DNA of 64,000 nt from Caprella mutica. Its lineage: Eukaryota > Arthropoda > Malacostraca > Amphipoda > Caprellidae. The notes beneath the pieces were generated by a model. The model ran no database searches. It saw only the letters and a program-made list of their open reading frames with translations, and was not told where the DNA came from. Numbering within the stretch: the first letter of the stretch is position 1; every line of letters begins with the position of its first letter. Both the position numbers and the translations under genes were made by a program. The stretch lies in contig CANNZV010002309.1 in the NCBI GenBank assembly GCA_947561585.1, forward strand, positions 62,001 through 126,000, read 5' to 3'. Shown piece by piece: positions 11,517-25,028 of this stretch.

Positions 11517-14500
11517 ATCGAACTCTAACAAAAAGATTCAAAATAAAATAAAGACACATGCCTAAATTGTAAAATTTATCATCTCACTTTTGTTTAGGTG
11601 GAAAAGTTTGAAATCTAAAACATAATGCTTTTACTTCTGAAGAATATTTCAGTTGAAAACATAAGACGATTTGACAATCTAAATGTCTAGATGTTTGACA
11701 ATCTAAATGTCTAGATGTTTGACAATCTCTGTGTTTGGCAATAAAGACACATGCAGTTTGAAGAGAGAAAAGTACAACAGTGACGCTCTTGTAAGAAGAA
11801 AAGCAATTCAGTGGAGCGTAAAAGCCATAGTTACAGCTTTCCCTTTTACTGTTATTATCTTCAAGATTGTTCGTATCTTCTATTTCTTGTAGAGTAATTG
11901 ATTACATCGAAAACTATCATGACTGTATTGCAGAAAAGATGATTACGGATGTAACAGAGCTGACCATCCCGAAAAAGCTCAAAGTTATGAAGATAGAGAC
12001 CGACCAATCAGGATTACCGTTCGAAATTTCTTATATCCTAGTGGCCTGACATCAAGCTCCTAAGCCTAATAGGGAATCAGATGCCCTAAGTTAGGAATGT
12101 GTAGTTGTTATTGTTCTATAGCCAGATCTCTAAAATTGGGTTATACTCTATTTTAAAGGTAGGCCCATAGTAAATAGATAGAAAAGTATACAAGTTTCAA
12201 ATTTATTGACGGTGAACTTGATTCCGGTCTTCAGAAACGATGTAAACAAATGACGTCAAACAAAATCAGATGAAGTAATGTCAAAATGAGAATTATATAG
12301 ATGTGGCAAGTAAATAGATATAATATGTCAATAAACAATAGGTTTGGTTATCTTCCAGTACCTAGATAACCTATATATATTTAATACCAGGCTGGCACTT
12401 ATAAGTTGGCTTATTGGCAAAATTGTAAATGGAATTTGTTAACTAGTAACCTATTGTACTTACAATGAAGCACTTCAATGACTATTATCTAACATATAAA
12501 CCTGATTGCCTGTAGTGAAAGGTTATTTTCAGCACAATTTGAACGAATGAAATTTTACATAAAATTCTTATTTAATCAGATAAATGCAAATGTATCTTAG
12601 ATCCTTCAGTCACCTTTACTCTACTGGAGAGTTTGAAGGCTATTAAGCCTATTATTATATGGGAATGGAGTGTAAAACGTGATAAAAACAATATTTTATT
12701 TAAGTCAATTTCCATGAAAATGCACATTTAACTGAATTATAGCACAGTTTGGAAATTACTTGTGTGACGTCACTCGTTTTAATCGATGTCACGTCTATGT
12801 AGTATTTTCGGATGTTCCAATATTGTACTTTGCATACTTTCTATTTAGTTACTATGGGTAGGCCTATTTCAAGTCTAAGTAGGTTAGCTCCTATAGCAGT
12901 AATGAGAAGAAAACAAATAAAGTGAGTCTCTATTGAAGTTGAGAGAATACGGAATCTAGTGGTGCAAATTTTATAAATTAAATAAATATGTTTTATTTAA
13001 AAAGTCTCTATAAATAAAATCTTTAATTTTCAACTATAATTTATTTTTCAAATTATATCTAATTTTCTAATTCACTCTTTGCTAATATATAAATTTGCTG
13101 CAAATCCTTAACAGTTTCCTCTATCTTTTTCTATCGAGAGTAGTCACCGATATTCGATATCGGAATAGACTCTTTCGCCCCAAGCTGTTCTATCGGAATA
13201 GTCTCATTGCCTCAAGCTGTTCTATTGATTACCGGAACAAATTAGGCTCAGGTAACGGTAATATAATTTATAGAGTATGTCATTCAGAAGGATATAACAA
13301 TGGAATAAAAATAGGAAAATACTTTCTGCCTATTATTATTGATATGGGGAAATAAATGATTGGATTAGATTTTAATTCAAATCAGTTATCAATAATCGCT
13401 TTAATTACGGATAAAGTTGTTTAAATGAACCTGAAAAAGAACCTTTATAGGCGGCAAGGGTCGCTGTAGGCTTTGTTCAGTCGAGGATTCAAATTTTTAA
13501 TTTTTTTTACATCATTTTAAAGAAACACTAACAGAGTTACAACAATCACAGAATGAAATTTCTTTATCACGTTTTTGTAAATTCAGTAATCTAAAATGTG
13601 TTATATTTTACCTAATTTTTATAAAACAAAAAGAAGGCCTCAGCAACTATATAGATATTAATTACGTAAAAAATAACGTCTAGTTGTTTACGTTATACTT
13701 ATACCTAATAAAATTTTCTATTATTATGAAAGCAAATGTTTAGGGGCGGGAATACTAGATTAATAGTTTGAAAGATACAAGCTTTTTATTCGAAAGCTTG
13801 AATCCTGATAAAAACTTCAACGCAGAGTTTAAATAACCTCTAATATTGTAGATTAATAGTATTACTGAAAAAATAAGTTAAGTAATGATTGTCTTAGTCG
13901 AAATGTATCGAGTGGAATTTTGGGTATTTTACTGGATAATTTTAATATTTTTAAAATTTTAGAATATTTTTTAAATATTTTAAAAAATCACTCTAATATT
14001 TTAAAAATATTTTAGATATGTATTTTAAACATCTTTCACATATTTTAAAAATCTATTTTCTGTCAAATAATTCCATCTAATTAGCAATTCCCCATTCACT
14101 CGGTAGATAAATTCTCCAATTACTGTATCTTCATCTCGCGCAATGTTGACAGGGAGTTATTTTCGTTAGCGATCCTTTGACTTACAAACTGACAGATAAA
14201 AGACTGCTAATTACACAGTCTGTACAGTCTTATTTAAAGACTGCTAATTAGTCTTATTCAAAGACTGCTTACAATAAAGTATTTGATGGATCAATAGGTT
14301 GCTGCAAAATAACAATAGCTTTTCTATTGTCTGTTGAAACAGCTAATGATGGTGTAGACTATTGTTTGGTGAAATTTCATTCAATGATACTTTATTATGT
14401 TCATTATCATTTTTAATAATGAACATTTAGGTTTCAATTTATAATGATAATTGAACATTTAGTTCATACTTGATAATGAATATTATTGGAAAAAATAGAA

Positions 14501-14720
14501 AATTCAATTGTTAAATAAAATAAAATTTATTAAATAAACTTTATAATAAACTTCAATTTAAAAAATAAAAAAATAAAAAAAAAATTCGAGCAAATAATGT
14601 TAAAATTGAAAAGATTATGATAAATTTCAAAATTTATTTTTATTCAATTAGAAATTTCTTTGTTAATATTGTATGAAAATTAGATCCTTTTGTGACATCA
14701 AAACTGAAATAAAATGAAAA
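11517..14720. other. AT-rich non-coding DNA with short duplications
   Basis: No gene is supported. Small features are a two-copy repeat containing CAATCTAAATGTCTAGATG at about 11676-11722 and a diverged ~50-bp duplication around 13130-13230 (CCAAGCTGTTCTATCGG / TCAAGCTGTTCTATTG). Several open frames of 60-86 codons here have no recognisable content. Confidence 0.4.
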
Positions 14721-14852
14721 AATCCTGATATTGAATGGTATAATAATCCTGATATTGAATGGTATAATAATCCTGATATTGAATGGTATAATAATCCTGA
14801 TATTGAATGGTATAATAATCCTGATATTGAATGGTATAATAATCCTGATATG
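14721..14852. repeat. 24-bp tandem repeat, about 5.5 copies
   Basis: Monomer AATCCTGATATTGAATGGTA plus TAAT, almost perfectly conserved across five copies, ending in a partial unit at CCTGATATGAATG. The small open frame across it on the minus strand is a by-product. Confidence 0.95.
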
Positions 14853-14950
14853 AATGAACTTTCAATGAAGAAATAATTATAATAGAAATAAATTGAAAAT
14901 TTGATGGATATTTTCTGCATCATAATTAAGAATTATTATTTAAAATTATT

Positions 14951-15092
14951 GTAAGTTCCGAATTATCGAACTGTTCAACATTTTCAGTCACATAAAAAAG
15001 TATACAATAATTAATAATTTTTTTTTTTAATCATTCCCTTTTTTATTATATGACCGAAAATTGTGAAACTGTTCGAAAATTCATAACTAATC
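14951..15092. mobile_element. Hairpin MITE copy 1
   Basis: Inverted arms: the left starts GTAAGTTCCGAATTATCGAAC; the right ends GTTCGAAAATTCATAACTAA. CATATAA/TTATATG occurs at the inner ends, and poly-T/A lies around the centre. It is one of four related copies in the window (also about 28.15, 34.57 and 40.39 kb). No coding capacity. Confidence 0.65.
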
Positions 15093-15900
15093 CCATATTA
15101 AAATTTTATTTCCATTCTGTCTTCTTTAATTTGAAGAAATCGAAGCTAATTGAATCCAATCGACTCTTCATCCAATTTCAATAGATAGAAGAGAGAAAGA
15201 TAAGCAATTCGAAATGGTGATCACCTTACCGAATTACCTGCTAATTAAAGTCCAGAAAGTATTCGATTGAATTGAAGTTGAATTGAATAAACCTTAAGAC
15301 TATAATGATCTAATCTCTATAATTGATTTGGAAAGTGATATGGATTGAATTCCTTGCTAGCTCAGTCATCCGAACCAATAGAGCTGATACGAAAGGCAGG
15401 CAATTAAGGGATTTCAATCTCGTGTTGAGGAGGTTATTCTTCCTTGGCTAGGAAATTAAGATCATTGGTTGAAAGGCAGTCTTAATTTCTTAGACTCTAC
15501 TGGTAGAAACTTACTGGGAACATCATGAGATATGTTTTAAAACTGTATTTTCCATTTTAACTCTTCTGTCACTCTCATCAAACTTACTCCATGTTAGTAA
15601 CTTCAGTTTTAGAGCAAACCAACTCCATGAGTTTGGTTAGTTGATTCCCATCACGTTCGACTGGAGGGAGTCACTTTTCGAAGAGATGTGTTGTGAATTC
15701 TAAACTATATCCTCACTGTCTAACTATTACTTATTGAAACGATTATTAGTAATGAAATTAGCGGGGAGCAAAGGTTTTTTTAATATAAAATGTTCCTCAA
15801 TAACGTTCCTCCTCATAAATCAATGATATAAATATTATATATTCATTCAGTTTCCGTGACATGTTAAACTAGAATGGAAAACATAGAATGACATGTTAAA
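15093..15900. other. Non-coding DNA
   Basis: Ordinary AT-rich sequence without a supported gene or repeat array. Confidence 0.35.
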
Positions 15901-15903
15901 CAT

Positions 15904-16060
15904 ACCTTCGCCACCGCTTATAAATGATCTTGACCATCCAGTATTCCTTTAGTTATAAAGGACCTTGACGTTGACCTTTGACCCGATCGCTTCCAAAATC
16001 TAATCAAATGGTCCTGGATAACGACCAATCGTCCTACCAAATTTATCCAATTTGGTTGAA
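15904..16060. repeat. Dispersed repeat fragment, copy 1
   Basis: CATACCTTCGCCACCGCTT is followed by GACCTTGACGTTGACCTTTG and ACCCGATCGCTTCCAAAATC. The same arrangement recurs at about 34395-34480, so this is an interspersed element. Tracts of GACCTTGACCTTTGACC type occur near the ends of LINE/SINE-like repeats in many invertebrates; the class here is not determined. Confidence 0.5.
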
Positions 16061-16737
16061 TACTTTTTATGTTATGCAAATAAAAACAAGATTACAAATA
16101 AATCCAACTAAAACACAACCTTTCACAATTTTGCGAAGGTAACAACTATACCTTAGGAGGTAACAGTAGAATTATTATGACCAATGTGAGCTAAAAATAC
16201 CTTGAACATTATTTTCAGAATCGATGTTGAAATACTTTCACGTGAATAAATCCTACAGGAACTGATTTCTGTTAGAATGAATCTGATTATAAAGAAGAAT
16301 ACATTACTTTCTTATTTAATTTTTAAGTCTATTTACTTCCTCCTTGTTGATGTGCATAATAATGAAGCATTTAATCCTGATTTACCATTAGGAAAATAAT
16401 GAGGTTCTGAAGAATACCTAATTTACTAGCAAGACCCGTGGAAATTCCACGAGATGAGAATCTACAAAAATGTTTTGAAATATGTTCAGTTATATGCTTT
16501 TGAAAATAAGATCCTTTGTATTTAATTATCTCGGTCACATTACGTACTTGATTTACAATAACTTTATGAGGCGCTATTGATAAAATGTCTGTTTAACCCG
16601 TTTTGTGACGGACAGATACAGTGACACGGCTTCATTTATAATAGTATATAGATTATCTTTTATAAATATTCTACCAGTAACATTAATTTACACCAACTTT
16701 ATAAGGTACTATTTAACGTATTTTTGCGACAGACTAG
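16061..16737. other. Non-coding DNA, possible retroelement tail
   Basis: The segment 16428-16672 (from CTAGCAAGACCCGTGG to ATAGTATATAGATTATC, with GACGGACAGATACAGTGAC) resembles the kind of sequence found at retroposon ends. This is a weak impression only. Nothing else is recognisable. Confidence 0.25.
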
Positions 16738-17148
16738 TGTGAGACATCACGTGCTCCACTGTTATTACCTAACACTGAGGCTCAATGTGAGACATCACGT
16801 GCTCCACTGTTATTACCTAACACTGAGGCTCAACGTGAGACATCACGTGCTCTACTGTTATTACCTAACACTGGGCTCAACGTGAGACATCACGTGCTCT
16901 ACTGTTATTACCTAACACTGGGGCTCAACGTGAGACATCACGTGCTCTACTGTTATTACCTAACACTGAGGCTCAATGTGAGACATCACGTGCTCTACTG
17001 TTATTACCTAACACTGAGGCTCAATGTGAGACATCACGTGCTCTACTGTTATTACCTAACACTGGGGCTCAATGTGAGACATCACGTGCTCTACTGTTAT
17101 TACCTAACACTGGGGCTCAATGTGAGACATCACGTGCTCTACTGTTAT
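16738..17148. repeat. 48-bp tandem repeat, about 8.5 copies
   Basis: The unit contains GTGAGACATCACGTGCTC, then TACTGTTATTACCTAACACT and GAGGCTCAA. Length 48 is a multiple of three, so one frame stays open (repeating RHHVLYCYYLTL). There is no sign of a real gene: one early copy is shortened by a base, which breaks that frame. Each unit holds the palindrome CACGTG. Confidence 0.9.
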
Positions 17149-17483
17149 AAACGTCATGATAGCATCTGAGATAATTAACTAACTCTCTAAGGAAATAGCA
17201 ACAATAGACAGAGAGGCTGGAATACAACTAAAGAAAAGATTGCTCACCGAGACAATAAGATGTTTATATTAAAAAAATAATTATTGTTCAGTAAGATTTC
17301 TAAGCTTGAATAAATAAACACTCCTTGAGCATTATGATAATTAAATGAGTATTGAATATAATGCTAAACATTCATATTAAAAGAGATTAATAAAGAGATA
17401 GAAACATCAATAATTATAATTCTTTATTAGAAAAAATGACATCAAATGTATAATGTACAGTTCTATGGACATATGAAAGATTG

Positions 17484-20400
17484 GAAGCAAAGAGTGATGA
17501 TTACCTTTAAGGTGAATGGAACCTTTCTTGTTCAATGTACCTTTGAAGGATCTAAAGTAAAGAGTGATGATTACCTTTAAGGTGAATGGAACCTTTCTTG
17601 TTCAATGAACCTTTGAAGGATCTAAAGCAAAGAGTGATGATTACCTTTAAGGTGAATGGAACCTTTCTTGTTCAATGAACCTTTGAAGGATCTAAAGCAA
17701 AGAGTGATGATTACCTTTAAGGTGAATGGAACCTTTCTTGTTCAATGTACCTTTGAAGGATCTAAAGCAAAGAGTGATGATTACCTTTAAGGTGAATGGA
17801 ACCTTTCTTGTTCAATGTACCTTTGAAGGATCTAAAGTAAAGAGTGATGATTACCTTTAAGGTGAATGGAACCTTTCTTGTTCAATGAACCTTTGAAGGA
17901 TCTAAAGCAAAGAGTGATGATTACCTTTAAGGTGAATGGAACCTTTCTTGTTCACTGTACCTTTAAAGGATCTAAAGTAAAGAGTGATGATTATCTTTAA
18001 GGTGAATGGAACCTTTCTTGTTCAATGAACCTTTGAAGGATCTAAAGCAAAGAGTGATAATTACCTTTAAGGTGAAAGGAACGTTTCTTGTTCAATGAAC
18101 CTTTAAAGGATCTAAAGCAAAGAGTGATAATTATCTTTAAGGTGAAAGGAACCTTTCTTGTTAAATGTACCTTTGAAGGATCTAAAGCAAAGAGTGATAA
18201 TTACCTTAAAGGTGAGAGGAACCTTTCTTGTTCAATGTACCTTTAAAGGATCTAAAGTAAAGAGTGATGATTATCTTTAAGGTGAATGGAACCTTTCTTG
18301 TTCAATGAACCTTTAAAGGATCTAAAGCAAAGAGTGATAATTACCTTTAAGGTGAAAGGAACCTTTCTTGTTCAATGTACCTTTGAAGGATCTAAAGCAA
18401 AGAGTGATAATTACCTTAAAGGTGAGAGGAACCTTTCTTGTTCAATGTACCTTTAAAGGATCTAAAGTAAAGAGTGATAATTACCTTAAAGGTGAGAGGA
18501 ACCTTTCTTGTTCAATGTACCTTTAAAGGATCTAAAGTAAAGAGTGATAATTACCTTAAAGGTGAGAGGAACCTTTCTTGTTCAATGTACCTTTAAAGGA
18601 TCTAAAGTAAAGAGTGATGATTATCTTTAAGGTGAATGGAACCTTTCTTGTTCAATGAACCTTTAAAGGATCTAAAGCAAAGAGTGATAATTACCTTTAA
18701 GGTGAAAGGAACCTTTCTTGTTCAATGAACCTTTGAAGGATCTAAAGCAAAGAGTGATAATTACCTTAAAGGTGAGAGGAACCTTTCTTGTTCAATGTAC
18801 CTTTGAAGGATCTAAAGTAAAGAGTGATGATTACCTTTAAGGTGAATGGAACCTTTCTTGTTCAATGAACCTTTGAAGGATCTAAAGCAAAGAGTGATGA
18901 TTACCTTTAAGGTGAATGGAACCTTTCTTGTTCACTGTACCTTTAAAGGATCTAAAGTAAAGAGTGATGATTATCTTTAAGGTGAATGGAACCTTTCTTG
19001 TTCAATGAACCTTTGAAGGATCTAAAGCAAAGAGTGATAATTACCTTTAAGGTGAAAGGAACCTTTCTTGTTCAATGAACCTTTAAAGGATCTAAAGCAA
19101 AGAGTGATAATTACCTTTAAGGTGAAAGGAACCTTTCTTGTTCAATGTACCTTTAAAGGATCTAAAGCAAAGAGTGATAATTACCTTTAAGGTGAAAGGA
19201 ACCTTTCTTGTTAAATGTACCTTTGAAGGATCTAAAGCAAGGAGTGATAATTACCTTAAAGGTGAGAGGAACCTTTCTTGTTCAATGTACCTTTAAAGGA
19301 TCTAAAGTAAAGAGTGATGATTATCTTTAAGGTGAATGGAACCTTTCTTGTTCAATGAACCTTTAAAGGATCTAAATCAAAGAGTGATAATTACCTTTAA
19401 GGTGAAAGGAACCTTTCTTGTTCAATGTACCTTTGAAGGATCTAAAGCAAAGAGTGATAATTACCTTAAAGGTGAGAGGAACCTTTCTTGTTCAATGTAC
19501 CTTTAAAGGATCTAAAGTAAAGAGTGATAATTACCTTAAAGGTGAGAGGAACCTTTCTTGTTCAATGTACCTTTAAAGGATCTAAAGTAAAGAGTGATAA
19601 TTACCTTAAAGGTGAGAGGAACCTTTCTTGTTCAATGTACCTTTAAAGGATCTAAAGTAAAGAGTGATGATTATCTTTAAGGTGAATGGAACCTTTCTTG
19701 TTCAATGAACCTTTAAAGGATCTAAAGCAAAGAGTGATAATTACCTTTAAGGTGAAAGGAACCTTTCTTGTTCAATGAACCTTTGAAGGATCTAAAGCAA
19801 AGAGTGATAATTACCTTAAAGGTGAGAGGAACCTTTCTTGTTCAATGTACCTTTAAAGGATCTAAAGCAAAGAGTGATAATTACCTTTAAGATGAAAGGA
19901 ACCTTTCTTGTTCAATGTACCTTTAAAGGATCTAAAGCAAAGAGTGATAATTACCTTTAAGGTGAAAGGAACCTTTCTTGTTCAATGTACCTTTGAAGGA
20001 TCTATAGCAAAGAGTGATAATTACCTTAAAGGTGAGAGGAACCTTTCTTGTTCAATGTACCTTTAAAGGATCTAAAGCAAAGAGTGATGATTACCTTTAA
20101 GGTGAAAGGAACCTTTCTTGTTCAATGTACCTTTGAAGGATCTAAAGCAAAGAGTGATAATTACCTTAAAGGTGAGAGGAACCTTTCTTGTTCATTGTAC
20201 CTTTAAAGGATCTAAAGTAAAGAGTGATGATTATCTTTAAGGTGAATGGAACCTTTCTTGTTCAATGAACCATTAAAGGATCTAAAGCAAAGAGTGATAA
20301 TTACCTTTAAGGTGAAAGGAACCTTTCTTGTTAAATGTACCTTTGAAGGATCTAAAGCAAAAAGTGATAATTACCTTAAAGGTGAGAGGAACCTTTCTTG

Positions 20401-23400
20401 TTCAATGTACCTTTAAAGGATCTAAAGTAAAGAGTGATGATTACCTTTAAGGTGAATGGAACCTTTCTTGTTCAATGTACCTTTAAAGGATCTAAAGCAA
20501 AGAGTGATAATTACCTTAAAGGTGAGAGGAACCTTTCTTGTTCAATGTACCTTTAAAGGATATAAAGTAAAGAGTGATGATTACCTTTAAGGTGAAAGGA
20601 ACCTTTCTTGTTCAATGTATCTTTGAAGGATCTAAAGTAAAGAGTGATGATTACCTTTAAGGTGAATGGAACCTTTCTTGTTCAATGAACCTTTGAAGGA
20701 TCTAAAGTAAAGAGTGATGATTACCTTTAAGGTGAAAGGAACCTTTCTTGTTCAATGTACCTTTAAAGGATCTAAAGTAAAGAGTGATGATTACCTTTAA
20801 GGTGAATGGAACCTTTCTTGTTCAATGTACCTTTAAAGGATCTAAAGCAAAGAGTGATAATTACCTTAAAGGTGAGAGGAACCTTTCTTGTTCAATGTAC
20901 CTTTAAAGGATATAAAGTAAAGAGTGATGATTACCTTTAAGGTGAAAGGAACCTTTCTTGTTCAATGTACCTTTGAAGGATCTAAAGCAAAGAGTGATAA
21001 TTACCTTAAAGGTGAGAGGAACCTTTCTTGTTCAATGTACCTTTAAAGGATCTAAAGTAAAGAGTGATGATTATCTTTAAGGTGAATGGAACCTTTCTTG
21101 TTCAATGTACCTTTAAAGGATCTAAAGCAAAGAGTGATAATTACCTTTAAGGTGAAAGGAACCTTTCTTGTTCAATGTACCTTTGAAGGATCTAAAGCAA
21201 AGAGTGATAATTACCTTAAAGGTGAGAGGAACCTTTCTTGTTCATTGTACCTTTAAAGGATCTAAAGTAAAGAGTGATGATTATCTTTAAGGTGAATGGA
21301 ACCTTTCTTGTTCAATGAACCTTTAAAGGATCTAAAGCAAAGAGTGATAATTACCTTTAAGGTGAAAGGAACCTTTCTTGTTCAATGTACCTTTAAAGGA
21401 TCTAAAGTAAAGAGTGATGATTACCTTTAAGGTGAATAGAACCTTTCTTGTTCAATGTACCTTTAAAGGATCTAAAGCAAAGAGTGATAATTACCTTAAA
21501 GGTGAGAGGAACCTTTCTTGTTCAATGTACCTTTAAAGGATCTAAAGTAAAGAGTGATGATTACCTTTAAGGTGAATGGAACCTTTCTTGTTCAATGTAC
21601 CTTTAAAGGATCTAAAGCAAAGAGTGATAATTACCTTAAAGGTGAGAGGAACCTTTCTTGTTCAATGTACCTTTAAAGGATCTAAAGTAAAGAGTGATGA
21701 TTACCTTTAAGGTGAAAGGAACCTTTCTTGTTCAATGTATCTTTGAAGGATCTAAAGTAAAGAGTGATGATTACCTTTAAGGTGAATGGAACCTTTCTTG
21801 TTCAATGAACCTTTGAAGGATCTAAAGTAAAGAGTGATGATTACCTTTAAGGTGGAAGGAACCTTTCTTGTTCAATGTACCTTTGAAGGATCTAAAGCAA
21901 AGAGTGATGATTACCTTTAAGGTGAATGGAACCTTTCTTGTTCAATGTACCTTTAAAGGATCTAAAGTAAAGAGTGATGATTATCTTTAAGGTGAATGGA
22001 ACCTTTCTTGTTCAATGAACCTTTAAAGGATCTAAAGCAAAGAGTGATAATTACCTTTAAGGTGAAAGGAACCTTTCTTGTTCAATGTACCTTTGAAGGA
22101 TCTAAAGCAAAGAGTGATAATTACCTTAAAGGTGAGAGGAACCTTTCTTGTTCAATGTACCTTTAAAGGATCTAAAGTAAAGAGTGATGATTATCTTTAA
22201 GGTGAATGGAACCTTTCTTGTTCAATGAACCTTTAAAGGATCTAAAGCAAAGAGTGATAATTACCTTTAAGGTGAAAGGAACCTTTCTTGTTCAATGTAC
22301 CTTTGAAGGATCTAAAGCAAAGAGTGATAATTACCTTAAAGGTGAGAGGAACCTTTTTTGTTCAATGTACCTTTAAAGGATCTAAAGTAAAGAGTGATAA
22401 TTACCTTAAAGGTGAGAGGAACCTTTCTTGTTCAATGTACCTTTAAAGGATCTAAAGCAAAGAGTGATAATTACCTTTAAGGTGAGAGGAACCTTTCTTG
22501 TTCAATGTACCTTTGAAGGATCTAAAGCAAAGAGTGATAATTACCTTTAAGGTGAAAGGAACCTTTCTTGTTCAATGTACCTTTAAAGGATCTAAAGCAA
22601 AGAGTGATAATTACCTTTAAGGTGAAAGGAACCTTTCTTGTTCAATGTACCTTTGAAGGATCTAAAGCAAAGAGTGATAATTACCTTAAAGGTGAGAGGA
22701 ACCTTTCTTGTTCAATGTATCTTTAAAGGTTCTAAAGTAAAGAGTGATAATTACCTTAAAGGTGAGAGGAACCTTTCTTGTTCAATGTACCTTTAAAGGA
22801 TCTAAAGTAAAGAGTGATGATTATCTTTAAGGTGAATGGAACCTTTCTTGTTCAATGAACCTTTAAAGGATCTAAAGCAAAGAGTGATAATTACCTTTAA
22901 GGTGAAAGGAACCTTTCTTGTTAAATGTACCTATGAAGGATCTAAAGCAAAGAGTGATAATTACCTTAAAGGTGAGAGGAACCTTTCTTGTTCAATGTAC
23001 CTTTAAAGGATCTAAAGTAAAGAGTGATGATTACCTTTAAGGTGAATGGAACCTTTCTTGTTCAATGTACCTTTAAAGGATCTAAAGCAAAGAGTGATAA
23101 TTACCTTAAAGGTGAGAGGAACCTTTCTTGTTCAATGTACCTTTAAAGGATCTAAAGTAAAGAGTGATGATTACCTTTAAGGTGAAAGGAACCTTTCTTG
23201 TTCAATGTACCTTTGAAGGATCTAAAGTAAAGAGTGATGATTACCTTTAAGGTGAATGGAACCTTTCTTGTTCAATGAACCTTTGAAGGATCTAAAGTAA
23301 AGAGTGATGATTACCTTTTAAGGTGAAAGGAACCTTTCTTGTTCAATGTACCTTTGAAGGATCTAAAGCAAAGAGTGATGATTACCTTTAAGGTGAATGG

Positions 23401-25028
23401 AACCTTTCTTGTTCAATGTACCTTTAAAGGATCTAAAGTAAAGAGTGATGATTATCTTTAAGGTGAATGGAACCTTTCTTGTTCAATGAACCTTTGAAGG
23501 ATCTAAAGCAAAGAGTGATAATTACCTTTAAGGTGAAAGGAACCTTTCTTGTTCAATGAACCTTTAAAGGATCTAAAGCAAAGAGTGATAATTACCTTTA
23601 AGGTGAAAGGAACCTTTCTTGTTAAATGTACCTTTGAAGGATCTAAAGCAAAGAGTGATAATTACCTTAAAGGTGAGAGGAACCTTTCTTGTTCAATGTA
23701 CCTTTAAAGGATCTAAAGTAAAGAGTGATGATTATCTTTAAGGTGAATGGAACCTTTCTTGTTCAATGAACCTTTAAAGGATCTAAAACAAAGAGTGATA
23801 ATTACCTTTAAGGTGAAAGGAACCTTTCTTGTTCAATGTACCTTTGAAGGATCTAAAGCAAAGAGTGATAATTACCTTAAAGGTGAGAGGAACCTTTCTT
23901 GTTCAATGTACCTTTGAAGGATCTAAAGCAAAGAGTGATAATTACCTTAAAGGTGAGAGGAACCTTTCTTGTTCAATGTACCTTTAAAGGATCTAAAGTA
24001 AAGAGTGATGATTACCTTTAAGGTGAATGGAACCTTTCTTGTTCAATGTACCTTTAAAGGATCTAAAGCAAAGAGCGATAATTACCTTTAAGGTGAAAGG
24101 AACCTTTCTTGTTCAATGTACCTTTGAAGGATCTAAAGCAAAGAGTGATAATTACCTTAAAGGTGAGAGGAACCTTTCTTGTTCAATGAACCTTTAAAGG
24201 ATCTAAAGTAAAGAGTGATGATTACCTTTAAGGTGAAAGGAACCTTTCTTGTTCAATGTACCTTTGAAGGATCTAAAGCAAAGAGTGATAATTACCTTAA
24301 AGGTGAGAGGAACCTTTCTTGTTCAATGTACCTTTAAAGGATCTAAAGTAAAGAGTGATGATTACCTTTAAGGTGAAAGGAACCTTTCTTGTTCAATGTA
24401 CCTTTAAAGGATCTAAATCAAAGAGTGATAATTACCTTTAAGGTGAAAGGAACCTTTCTTGTTTAATGTACCTTTGAAGGATCTAAAGCAAAGAGTGATA
24501 ATTACCTTAAAGGTGAGAGGAACCTTTCTTGTTCAATGTACCTTTAAAGGATCTAAAGTAAAGAGTGATGATTACCTTTAAGGTGAATGGAACCTTTCTT
24601 GTTCAATGTACCTTTAAAGGATCTAAAGCAAAGAGTGATAATTACCTTAAAGGTGAGAGGAACCTTTCTTGTTCAATGTACCTTTAAAGGATCTAAAGCA
24701 AAGAGTGATAATTACCTTAAAGGTGAGAGGAACCTTTCTTGTTCAATGTACCTTTAAAGGATCTAAAGCAAAGAGTGATGATTACCTTAAAGGTGAGAGG
24801 AACCTTTCTTGTTCAATGTACCTTTAAAGGATCTAAAGCAAAGAGTGATGATTACCTTAAAGGTGAAAGGAACTTTTCTTGTTCAATGTACCTTTAAAGG
24901 ATCTAAAGCAAAGAGTGATGATTACCTTAAAGGTGAGAGGAACCTTTCTTGTTCAATGTACCTTTAAAGGATCTAAAGCAAAGAGTGATGATTACCTTAA
25001 AGGTGAGAGGAACCTTTCTTGTTCAATG
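17484..25028. repeat. 70-bp satellite array, about 108 copies (7.5 kb)
   Basis: The period is exactly 70 bp over the whole tract, with one single-base insertion near 23318. Each monomer contains ACCTTT three times, spaced 18 and 18 bp and then 34 bp to the next monomer, followed by GGATCTAAAG and AAAGAGTGATGATTA. Four main variants occur: TGATGATTACCTTTAAGGTG, TGATAATTACCTTTAAGGTG, TGATAATTACCTTAAAGGTG and TGATGATTATCTTTAAGGTG. Variant order and rare markers repeat at 980-1120 bp, showing 14-16-monomer higher-order structure. No coding frame persists. Confidence 0.97.

Noticed and set aside
16882..17169. 95-codon frame with RHHVLYCYY repeats
   Set aside because: The 48-bp repeat is a multiple of three; a copy one base short breaks the frame, showing no selection on reading frame.
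17484..25028. CRISPR-like array
   Set aside because: No unique spacers between the repeats; it is a contiguous satellite in eukaryotic DNA. The same holds for every other array here.
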